Positions 1-5,163 of a stretch of 21,798 bases of DNA are shown one piece after another (the stretch's first letter is position 1; each line of letters starts with the position of its first letter). This DNA is from JAWWBL01 sp033720975 (GTDB taxonomy: Bacteria; Actinomycetota; Acidimicrobiia; Spongiisociales; ZC4RG35), in contig JAWWBL010000022.1 in assembly GCA_033720975.1 (NCBI GenBank), positions 1 through 21,798 of the forward strand, in the 5' to 3' direction. A program made the translations under genes and the position numbers. A model generated the notes under the pieces. The model saw only the letters and a list, made by a program, of their open reading frames with translations, did not search any database and was not told the origin of the DNA.

Positions 1-92
1 AGATCGATGGCCCGTTCCACCAGGTCCTCGGGATGAGACGCTCCGTCGAGGAAGGAGAAGTTGGTGTGGCAGTGAAGCTCGGCGTAGGTCAA
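1..92 (-). CDS. dnaE2: Error-prone DNA polymerase III alpha subunit (DnaE2/ImuC), N-terminal fragment
   Basis: Only the first 30 codons are inside the window; the gene continues past base 1. The reading frame gives TYAELHCHTNFSFLDGASHP followed by EDLVERAIDL. This is the start of the PHP domain of C-family polymerases: the HCH motif supplies PHP metal ligands, and the FLDGASHPE wording is that of DnaE2 rather than the replicative DnaE1. DnaE2 carries out translesion, mutagenic synthesis and usually works with ImuA'/ImuB in the SOS response. The chosen start is TTG at 92-90. It has no clear ribosome binding site but lies 6 nt after a TATAGT box, so a leaderless transcript is likely. A perfect LexA operator directly upstream supports DnaE2 over DnaE1. 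The catalytic part cannot be examined here. Confidence 0.85.
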   Translation of the reverse strand, partial: MTYAELHCHTNFSFLDGASHPEDLVERAID

Positions 93-98
93 GCCCTC

Positions 99-104
99 AC
101 TATA
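99..104 (-). promoter_or_regulatory. -10 box of dnaE2 (TATAGT)
   Basis: On the minus strand TATAGT lies 6 nt before the TTG start codon and immediately follows the LexA palindrome. It fits the TANNNT -10 consensus. Transcription would start at or next to the start codon. No convincing -35 hexamer is visible on the far side of the operator. Confidence 0.6.
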
Positions 105-120
105 TCGAACATATGTTCGA
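105..120. promoter_or_regulatory. LexA (SOS) operator
   Basis: TCGAACATATGTTCGA is a perfect 16-bp palindrome that contains the GAAC-N4-GTTC core of the Actinobacteria/Firmicutes LexA box. It occupies the spacer between the dnaE2 -10 box and the expected -35 position, so bound LexA would block RNA polymerase. This predicts DNA-damage induction of dnaE2. The minus-strand peptidase gene ends nearby and points toward it, so dnaE2 is the only likely target. Confidence 0.9.
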
Positions 121-201
121 CATGCGGGGGCGCCGCGGTTGCCCCGTTGCTATTGCATCATCCCCCGGAAACCGATGAATGTTGCACTAGCAACCGGAGG
201 G

Positions 202-1086
202 CTACCGGCCGTTATGTGAGAAGTGCATCCAGTCCTTGAGAGTGCTCCACCGCCCTCCCCAGCCCCATCCAATGGCGTCAAACGCCTCCGTGACCACATC
301 CCCGGCGACAACCATGCCCGGCCGCACGTCGGCGCGGTCGACGTAGGCCGAGGCCAGCTCAGGCAATACCAGATCCCCCTTGACGTAGGGGTTGTGGAAG
401 GGGTTGATGTCGATCGCCAACCCGAACGCGTGCTGAGACCAGGAATTGGACCCGACCGCGGGACGACACACAAACGAGGTGGTGTCGTTCCAGTCCCCGG
501 TGGGATGGGCATCTATCTCCTCGGCGGCGATGACCCGCATCTGCTCAATGGGAAATCGCGCCTTATGAAGGGTGCGAAACACCTCGACGATCTCATCGGC
601 AAACGCGGCGTTGACGATCATCTCCCCCGAGTGGAACAGACCATCGAACCCGTAGTGGGCGAGCGTCAGATAGGACAGCTCCTCGACGGTGACAGGACAG
701 TCAGGGGTCCAACTGGAGCGGGCAAGAACATCATCGGGCACCGGCCCCAGCGTGAACTCGAAGCCGTCCCCTGCCGGGGGTGGGAGCAGGTCGCGGGTCT
801 CCAGCTGACGGTCAACGAGCTCGGGAGGAGTGGGAAGGGCCTCACCATGGCCGTCGGGCCGCAGAGGAAGCGGCCGCGTGCCGAGCCAGGCCGGCCTGGC
901 GAAGACGCTCAGTGTGGTTGTGGTGGTCGATGAGATGGTGGTCGTCGTCGAGGAGGTCGAGATCGCCGTACTCGTCGTTGAAGGCTCAATCGGCTGTGGG
1001 ATCACAGTCGTCGGAGGAGGGGCCACCGCCATGGGAGCGCAGGCGCCGGCCACGGCCAAGGCGAGCACCCACGTGCGGTTTCGCAT
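202..1086 (-). CDS. Peptidase M15-family lipoprotein (D,D-carboxypeptidase / endopeptidase-like)
   Basis: This 294-aa protein begins with a signal peptide (MRNRTWVLALAVAGAC). A lipobox-like VAGAC gives Cys16 as the probable lipidation site, although Ala at -3 is not ideal. Residues 36-60 are a Thr/Ser-rich linker and residues about 110-294 are the catalytic domain. SQHAFGLAIDIN (H219, D226) and WMHFSH (H288) match the three zinc ligands of M15 peptidases, which cleave D-Ala-D-Ala or L-Ala-D-Glu bonds in peptidoglycan stem peptides. The predicted location is the outer face of the membrane, acting in wall remodelling. The ATG at 1086 lies 6 nt after a TAGGGT box, and the gene is divergent from the alpha/beta hydrolase 47 bp away. 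Exact bond specificity cannot be read from the sequence. Confidence 0.85.
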   Translation of the reverse strand: MRNRTWVLALAVAGACAPMAVAPPPTTVIPQPIEPSTTSTAISTSSTTTTISSTTTTTLSVFARPAWLGTRPLPLRPDGHGEALPTPPELVDRQLETRDLLPPPAGDGFEFTLGPVPDDVLARSSWTPDCPVTVEELSYLTLAHYGFDGLFHSGEMIVNAAFADEIVEVFRTLHKARFPIEQMRVIAAEEIDAHPTGDWNDTTSFVCRPAVGSNSWSQHAFGLAIDINPFHNPYVKGDLVLPELASAYVDRADVRPGMVVAGDVVTEAFDAIGWGWGGRWSTLKDWMHFSHNGR

Positions 1087-1092
1087 CCGTTG

Positions 1093-1098
1093 ACCCTA
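1093..1098 (-). promoter_or_regulatory. -10 box of the M15 peptidase gene (TAGGGT)
   Basis: TAGGGT on the minus strand lies 6 nt before the ATG at 1086, consistent with leaderless transcription. GTGGAC, 16 nt further upstream, is a weak -35 candidate. The 47-bp gap between the two divergent genes must hold both promoters. Confidence 0.5.
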
Positions 1099-1120
1099 CC
1101 GACACATCGCCAGTGTCCAC

Positions 1121-1126
1121 TACCTT
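1121..1126 (+). promoter_or_regulatory. -10 box of the alpha/beta hydrolase gene (TACCTT)
   Basis: TACCTT lies 7 nt before the ATG at 1134. CCGACA at 1099-1104 is a plausible -35 with a 16-nt spacer. No Shine-Dalgarno sequence fits between the box and the start, so a leaderless mRNA is the simplest reading. Confidence 0.5.
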
Positions 1127-1133
1127 CTGTCTG

Positions 1134-1994
1134 ATGCAGGACACAGCGGTCCCCATCCCCGGCGGGAGCATCAACGTGTGGTATCGCGCCCCCGGCCCGG
1201 GCTCGATCACAACGGTCCTTCTTCATGGCCTCACCTCGACTTCGCGCTCCTTCGCCGACCTCATCACGGCACTTCCAACGGAAGTAGGCGTCGTGGCGAT
1301 CGACGTGCGGGGCCGAGGTCAAAGCTGGCTCGCGCCGGGGCCCTACGATCTGCCGACCGTCTCCGATGACATACCGAGGGCTCTCGATCACCTCGAACTC
1401 GACAAAGCGGTGGTCACGGGGCACTCGATGGGAGCTTGGATCGCCGCCCTCGCGGCCTCCCGTCATCCCGACCGCGTCATCTCAGCGGTTCTGGTCGACG
1501 GTGGGCTCCCGGTCGAAGTCGACCGGTCCTTGACACCGGAGCAAGTCATGGATGCGGCGGTCGGCCCCGCTGTGCAGCGTCTCGAGCTCGAGTTCGACAC
1601 TCCCCAGGCATACCTCGACTGGTGGCGAGCGCATCCCTCATTCGTGGACACCTGGCCCGAGTCGATGGACGACATACGGCTCTACGACATCCACGAGGTC
1701 GACGGGAAATGGGTGACCCGCATCAACAAGGACGCTGTATGGCAGGCAGGCGGCGACACCTTCCTCAGTGAAGAGACAGAAACAGCCTGGTCGAGAGTTG
1801 GGGTTCCAGCAACGATCGTCACGGTGGAGCGAGGAATGCTCAACGCACCGGGCGGCTTCATCCCGTCGGATCTCGCGGAGCAGTCTGCCAGAGCAAACCC
1901 GAACTTGAGCGTGACCCATATCCAGGACCTGAACCATTACACCGTTCTCCATGAGCACGGCGCACATACCCTGGCCGAGGTCATCACCAGCTAA
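1134..1994 (+). CDS. Alpha/beta-fold hydrolase
   Basis: A 286-aa soluble enzyme with the full alpha/beta hydrolase signature. LLHGLTS (H31-G32) forms the oxyanion-hole strand-loop, DVRGRGQS (about 57-64) is a conserved cap-side motif, GHSMGA places the nucleophile at Ser98, and LNHYT places the catalytic His at 268. The acidic triad member is not certain from sequence alone. The length is typical of esterases, haloperoxidase-like enzymes and epoxide hydrolases; the substrate cannot be assigned. The open frame extends upstream to 780, but that part is antisense to the M15 peptidase. The ATG at 1134 is preferred because the protein then starts just before the first beta strand and 7 nt after TACCTT. 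Dodecin follows 24 nt downstream and is probably co-transcribed. Confidence 0.87.
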   Translation: MQDTAVPIPGGSINVWYRAPGPGSITTVLLHGLTSTSRSFADLITALPTEVGVVAIDVRGRGQSWLAPGPYDLPTVSDDIPRALDHLELDKAVVTGHSMGAWIAALAASRHPDRVISAVLVDGGLPVEVDRSLTPEQVMDAAVGPAVQRLELEFDTPQAYLDWWRAHPSFVDTWPESMDDIRLYDIHEVDGKWVTRINKDAVWQAGGDTFLSEETETAWSRVGVPATIVTVERGMLNAPGGFIPSDLAEQSARANPNLSVTHIQDLNHYTVLHEHGAHTLAEVITS

Positions 1995-2018
1995 CTTCAG
2001 GGCCGCCCAAGGAGGAAC

Positions 2019-2243
2019 ATGTCTTCGATAACCAAGACCATCCGGCTCTCAGGAAAGGCAGAAGGCTCGATCGAGGACGCGGTTCGCACGGTGCTCGCAC
2101 GAGCAGCGTCCACCATCTCGGACATTCAGGAGTTCAAGGTCGTGAAGGTTGGCGGCGAGGTGGATCCTTCCGGCGCACCAACCCTCTTCTCGGTGATCCT
2201 GGATGTGACGTTCGGGATCAAGGACCCGGTCGAGCACGGCTAG
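2019..2243 (+). CDS. Dodecin family protein lacking the flavin-stacking Trp
   Basis: A 74-aa protein with the dodecin beta-alpha-beta-beta plan: a first strand with KTIRLSG, a helix with SIEDAVRTVLARAASTI, and two long strands (EFKVVKVGGEVD and FSVILDVTFGIKD). Dodecins form hollow dodecamers that store flavins, and in the classical type a Trp just before the second strand stacks on the flavin. Aligned by eye with mycobacterial dodecin, that position is Glu38 here. The protein therefore resembles the Trp-less, calcium-dodecin (SecE2-like) branch, and flavin binding should not be assumed. An excellent Shine-Dalgarno (AAGGAGG) precedes the ATG. The gene sits between the hydrolase and a small lipoprotein in the same direction. 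Confidence 0.85.
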   Translation: MSSITKTIRLSGKAEGSIEDAVRTVLARAASTISDIQEFKVVKVGGEVDPSGAPTLFSVILDVTFGIKDPVEHG

Positions 2244-2259
2244 AGCACTTTCCGACGTC

Positions 2260-2565
2260 GTGCGACGCGCTCCCCTGACTGCCTCGACTCTGCTTCTCGC
2301 ACTGCTCGTGGCGGCCTGCCCCGCCGTCCCGGATGATGGTACGAGCACCTCACCTCCTCCGGCGACGGCCAATGAGGTCCGGCTGTTCTGCGAGGCGTGG
2401 TCCGAAGTCCATGCTTCGGGTGGCCTGGGTCTCCCGGAGTCATTGATCGAAGTGGCTCCGGCCGAGATCAAGGATGTCGTGATTCGGATGAGTGGACCGC
2501 AGGGCGACGGTTGGGAGGAGGATCTCCGCCGCTTCAACGAGTTCATATCACAGTGCGAGACCTGA
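2260..2565 (+). CDS. Small secreted lipoprotein with two conserved-looking cysteines
   Basis: A 101-aa protein with an N-terminal hydrophobic segment (LLLALLVAAC) and a good lipobox (LVAAC, Cys20), then a short Thr/Ser/Pro linker and a compact helical domain. FCEAW (Cys44) and the C-terminal ISQCET (Cys99) probably form a disulfide outside the membrane. I recall a similar pattern, a FC-x-x-W helix followed by an APxEI helix and a last Cys, in short unnamed actinobacterial lipoproteins; the function is unknown. The start is GTG at 2260, 16 nt after the dodecin stop, with no strong ribosome binding site, so coupling to dodecin translation is possible. Its last 13 bases overlap the next gene. 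Confidence 0.7.
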   Translation: MRRAPLTASTLLLALLVAACPAVPDDGTSTSPPPATANEVRLFCEAWSEVHASGGLGLPESLIEVAPAEIKDVVIRMSGPQGDGWEEDLRRFNEFISQCET

Positions 2566-3533
2566 TTCCCGAGCCCCGGTCGCTCGGCGACGGGATCCAC
2601 CTGATACCCGTACCCCTCCCGTTCAAGAGCCCGCCATGGGTGAACACCTATGCCGTCGAGGCCAACGACGGCATTCTCCTCGTCGATTGTGGAGCCGATT
2701 GGGCCGACGGTCGTGACGCCCTCTTCAAGGGCTTCGAGACGTTGGGTATCGACCGGGGCGCTGTGCACACCCTGGTCGTCTCTCATCTGCACCCCGACCA
2801 CGTAGGCATGTCGGCACGGCTCGTTCGCGAGTGGGGGTGCCGGTTTGTCATGCACGAGCGTGCGTCGAAACTAGTCGAGCGTTACAACGACACCCCCAGC
2901 TACTACGAGCGGGTGAGGTTGATAGCAGCCAAACACGGTGTTCCTCAGTCCTTGATCGAGGCCACCACCTCCTACGAACGACCCGACTACATGCCTCTCA
3001 TCGATCCTCCGGACCACACGGTCTCCGATGGCGACAACATCGACCTAGGTGGCTCACGCCGCCTGGAGGTGCTTCACACACCGGGGCACGAGCCTGCCCA
3101 CATCTGTCTGAGGGACTCCGTAACCGGCGTGTTCTTCTCAGGGGACCACGTGCTCCCACGCATCTCTCCTGTTGTCATGTTCGACCCAGAGTTCGGCGAC
3201 GTGCTCGGCGACTACATGTCGTCGCTCCAGCGATTGGTCGACCTGGGAATCGCCACCACCTACCCGGCCCACGGGACGCTCATCGACAACGGGGCCGAAC
3301 GCGCCCACCAGATCCTGTTACACCACGACCGCAGGCTGCTGGACATGTCGGTGCTGGTGAAGTCAAGTGATGCGACGGCCTGGGAAGTGATGTTGCGATC
3401 TTTTCGCCCAAATCTCGATCCGATCCAGGCGCGACTCGCTTTTCTGGAAACAGTCGCCCACCTCGATCATCTGCATCGAAGGGGTCGCGTGCGGCGCGAC
3501 GAGAGGAACGGGGTCGTCGTCTACACGCGCTAA
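2553..3533 (+). CDS. Metallo-beta-lactamase-fold hydrolase
   Basis: A 326-aa protein with a complete MBL metal site: SHLHPDH (H78, H80, D82, H83), HTPGHE (H169), FSGDH (D188) and YPAHG (H230). This set binds two metal ions, and the family hydrolyses thioesters, lactones, phosphodiesters or similar bonds. The segment after about 240 is helical and then forms a small winged-helix-like tail (TAWEVMLRSF through GRVRRDERNGVVVYTR), as in LACTB2- and glyoxalase-II-like members. The chosen start is GTG at 2553, inside the end of the lipoprotein gene (13-nt overlap); it gives the usual N-terminus just before GDGIHLIPVPL. The open frame continues upstream to 2397, but that part has no family similarity. 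No signal peptide is present, so the enzyme is cytoplasmic. The substrate is unknown. Confidence 0.87.
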   Translation: MRDLIPEPRSLGDGIHLIPVPLPFKSPPWVNTYAVEANDGILLVDCGADWADGRDALFKGFETLGIDRGAVHTLVVSHLHPDHVGMSARLVREWGCRFVMHERASKLVERYNDTPSYYERVRLIAAKHGVPQSLIEATTSYERPDYMPLIDPPDHTVSDGDNIDLGGSRRLEVLHTPGHEPAHICLRDSVTGVFFSGDHVLPRISPVVMFDPEFGDVLGDYMSSLQRLVDLGIATTYPAHGTLIDNGAERAHQILLHHDRRLLDMSVLVKSSDATAWEVMLRSFRPNLDPIQARLAFLETVAHLDHLHRRGRVRRDERNGVVVYTR

Positions 3534-3537
3534 AAGG

Positions 3538-3566
3538 TTGGCATCAGTCGCCGTTTGGGGGAATAT
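3538..3566 (+). promoter_or_regulatory. Possible promoter of the surface-module operon
   Basis: TTGGCA (3538-3543) and GAATAT (3561-3566) are separated by 17 nt in the 75-bp gap before the 61-aa membrane protein. The -10 match is weak apart from the key A2 and T6. This gap is the only obvious place for a promoter serving the three-gene module. Confidence 0.3.
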
Positions 3567-3569
3567 GGG

Positions 3570-3590
3570 GCTGACGCGGTACGCGTCGGC
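3570..3590 (+). promoter_or_regulatory. RNA hairpin just upstream of a ribosome binding site
   Basis: Bases 3570-3578 and 3582-3590 can form a 9-bp stem (core GACGCG/CGCGTC, with one G-T wobble) closed by a GTA loop. The stem ends 3 nt before the Shine-Dalgarno of the 61-aa membrane protein. There is no U-tract, so it is not a typical intrinsic terminator. It could stabilise the mRNA 5' end or affect ribosome access. Confidence 0.4.
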
Positions 3591-3608
3591 CTTAGGAGGA
3601 ACACTCTC

Positions 3609-3794
3609 ATGATCTTTGCCTACCTCGACCCCGGGTCGGGAAGCCTGCTGCTCCAAGCATTATTGGGCGGATTGGCGGGCATTGCAGTGGCCTTCAAGGC
3701 ATGGAGAGCAAGGATCAGCGGAAAGGGCGCCTCCGCCGCTGGTTCGACCGAAACCGACGCCCTGGAAGAGCAAGCCGTCAGCGGCGAGTCATAG
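3609..3794 (+). CDS. Small membrane protein with DPGSGS motif
   Basis: A 61-aa protein: MIFAYLDPGSGSLLLQALLG begins it, followed by a single hydrophobic helix (about 11-30), a basic stretch (KAWRARISGK) and a polar, acidic tail. The YLDPGSGSLLLQ start resembles short unannotated proteins (YLDPGTGS type) that I recall next to methyltransferases and membrane phosphatase/sulfatase-like proteins, which is exactly its position here. The ATG at 3609 is chosen because a strong AGGAGGA lies 8 nt upstream; the frame is open to 3555 but that leader is not membrane-protein-like. The next gene starts 7 nt after the stop, so the genes are co-translated. No enzymatic motif is visible; a scaffold or subunit role is an inference. 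Confidence 0.8.
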   Translation: MIFAYLDPGSGSLLLQALLGGLAGIAVAFKAWRARISGKGASAAGSTETDALEEQAVSGES

Positions 3795-3801
3795 ACGTCA
3801 C

Positions 3802-5163
3802 ATGACTTCGGCCGACCCGGGTTCTTTCCGGGACCCCGCCTCTCGGATCGTGTTCCAAGATGGCCGCATCATCCGTTTGCTCGATCCAAGCGGCCTGGCG
3901 GCGTGGCAGCGACTCTCCTCGTCGCGTTTTCACGGTCGCGCAGTGGATGAGGGCCGGCTGATCGAGTCGAGCCAGATAGAACATCCTCCCGCTGGAGCGG
4001 CAGGTGCCGTAGAACACCCGCGCCTCCCAATGATCACCTACCCGTTCGAGTGGACGTTCTCGATGCTCAAGGACGCCGCTCTTCTCCAGTTGGACCTCCT
4101 CGCCGATGCATTGGGCGAGGGCCTCACCATCAAGGACGCCACTCCCTACAACATTCAGTTCGTTGCCGGGCGCCCGATGTTCATCGACATCGGCTCTTTC
4201 CAGGAGTACCGCGAAGGCGAGCCCTGGATTGGGTATCGCCAGTTCACCCGGCAGTTCCTCTTCCCATTGATGCTGCGGTCTTGGGCCGGATTACGCTTTC
4301 AGCCCTTCCTTCGCGGTGACCCTGAGGGCCCGACCGCAGCAGAGATGCGATCTCTGCTCCCGCTGTGGAGGCGGATCACCCCGGCCGGCCTCATGCATGT
4401 ATCGCTCCAGGCCAGGTTGGAGAAGAAGCTGTCCGGAGCCTCCGTTCGGGACGACCTTGCCCGAGCAGGTTTCTCGGCGCAGCTGATCCTCAACAACGTG
4501 AAGCGGTTGCGTGATCTCGTTTCATCGCTCCAATGGAATGCCGGTGACACTGAATGGACAGGCTATGTCGCCTGCAAGCACGTGGGCAGAGACCGTGACG
4601 AGAAGGCGAGCTTTCTCCGCCAGGCATTGTCGCGCGGACAGGTCCGACGGGTTTTGGACTTGGGCACGAACGACGGCTACTTCTCCGAGATCGCACACGA
4701 TGCCGGAGCGATGGCCGTGGCAGTCGACGGTGACGAAGGGACACTCGAAGAGTCATACCGGAGGCTCCCCGGCAAAGCCATCTCGATCGTGCTCGCCGAT
4801 CTCTCCAATCCCAGCCCTTCTCAGGGTTGGGCAGGTGTCGAGCGCCGGTCGCTCTTCAGTCGCTCCGATCCCGACCTCGTGATCGCATACGGGCTGATCC
4901 ACCATCTGATCTACACCTCGAGCATTCCTCCGGCCGCCGTTGTGCAATGGCTTCGGCGATTCGACAGCCGTGTCGTCCTCGAGTTCGTATCGCCTGACGA
5001 CGAGATGGTCGAGGTTCTAACAGCCAACAAACGGGTCGAAGAACTTCACGAAGATCGAGACGAGCAAGGGTTCCGCTCCATCCTCGTCGATTCGTTCGAG
5101 ATCCTCTCCGAGACCAGTCTCGGCTCCGGCTCGCGGGTCCTCTTCGAGCTACAACCTCGATGA
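3802..5163 (+). CDS. Kinase-like domain fused to a class I SAM-dependent methyltransferase
   Basis: A 453-aa protein with two parts. Residues about 75-140 contain KDATPYNIQF (D112, N117) and FIDIGSF (D129, G131), spaced like the catalytic loop (D-x4-N) and metal-binding DxG of protein-kinase and aminoglycoside-phosphotransferase folds. No clear Gly-loop or beta-3 Lys is visible. Residues about 280-450 form a Rossmann methyltransferase: motif I LDLGTNDG (285-292), the acidic end of beta-2 AVDGD (D319), and IAYGLIHHL (371-379). The layout recalls proteins annotated as nodulation protein NoeA-related; I hold that name loosely. The ATG at 3802 gives a start 7 nt after the small membrane protein, and ATGA overlap joins it to the phosphatase-like gene. 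The probable substrate is a glycan or other surface molecule, by context only. Confidence 0.8.
   Translation: MTSADPGSFRDPASRIVFQDGRIIRLLDPSGLAAWQRLSSSRFHGRAVDEGRLIESSQIEHPPAGAAGAVEHPRLPMITYPFEWTFSMLKDAALLQLDLLADALGEGLTIKDATPYNIQFVAGRPMFIDIGSFQEYREGEPWIGYRQFTRQFLFPLMLRSWAGLRFQPFLRGDPEGPTAAEMRSLLPLWRRITPAGLMHVSLQARLEKKLSGASVRDDLARAGFSAQLILNNVKRLRDLVSSLQWNAGDTEWTGYVACKHVGRDRDEKASFLRQALSRGQVRRVLDLGTNDGYFSEIAHDAGAMAVAVDGDEGTLEESYRRLPGKAISIVLADLSNPSPSQGWAGVERRSLFSRSDPDLVIAYGLIHHLIYTSSIPPAAVVQWLRRFDSRVVLEFVSPDDEMVEVLTANKRVEELHEDRDEQGFRSILVDSFEILSETSLGSGSRVLFELQPR

Noticed and set aside
127..194. Possible terminator hairpins (127-145 and 181-194) after the M15 peptidase gene
   Set aside because: Both have 5-bp stems and no following U-tract on the minus strand, which is too weak to call.
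33..239. Plus-strand open frame (68 codons) at the left edge
   Set aside because: It is antisense to dnaE2 and crosses the LexA operator and the end of the M15 gene, and it has no ribosome binding site or domain.
780..1133. N-terminal extension of the alpha/beta hydrolase frame
   Set aside because: The 118 extra residues are Arg/Ser/Pro-rich, antisense to the M15 peptidase, and unlike any hydrolase N-terminus.
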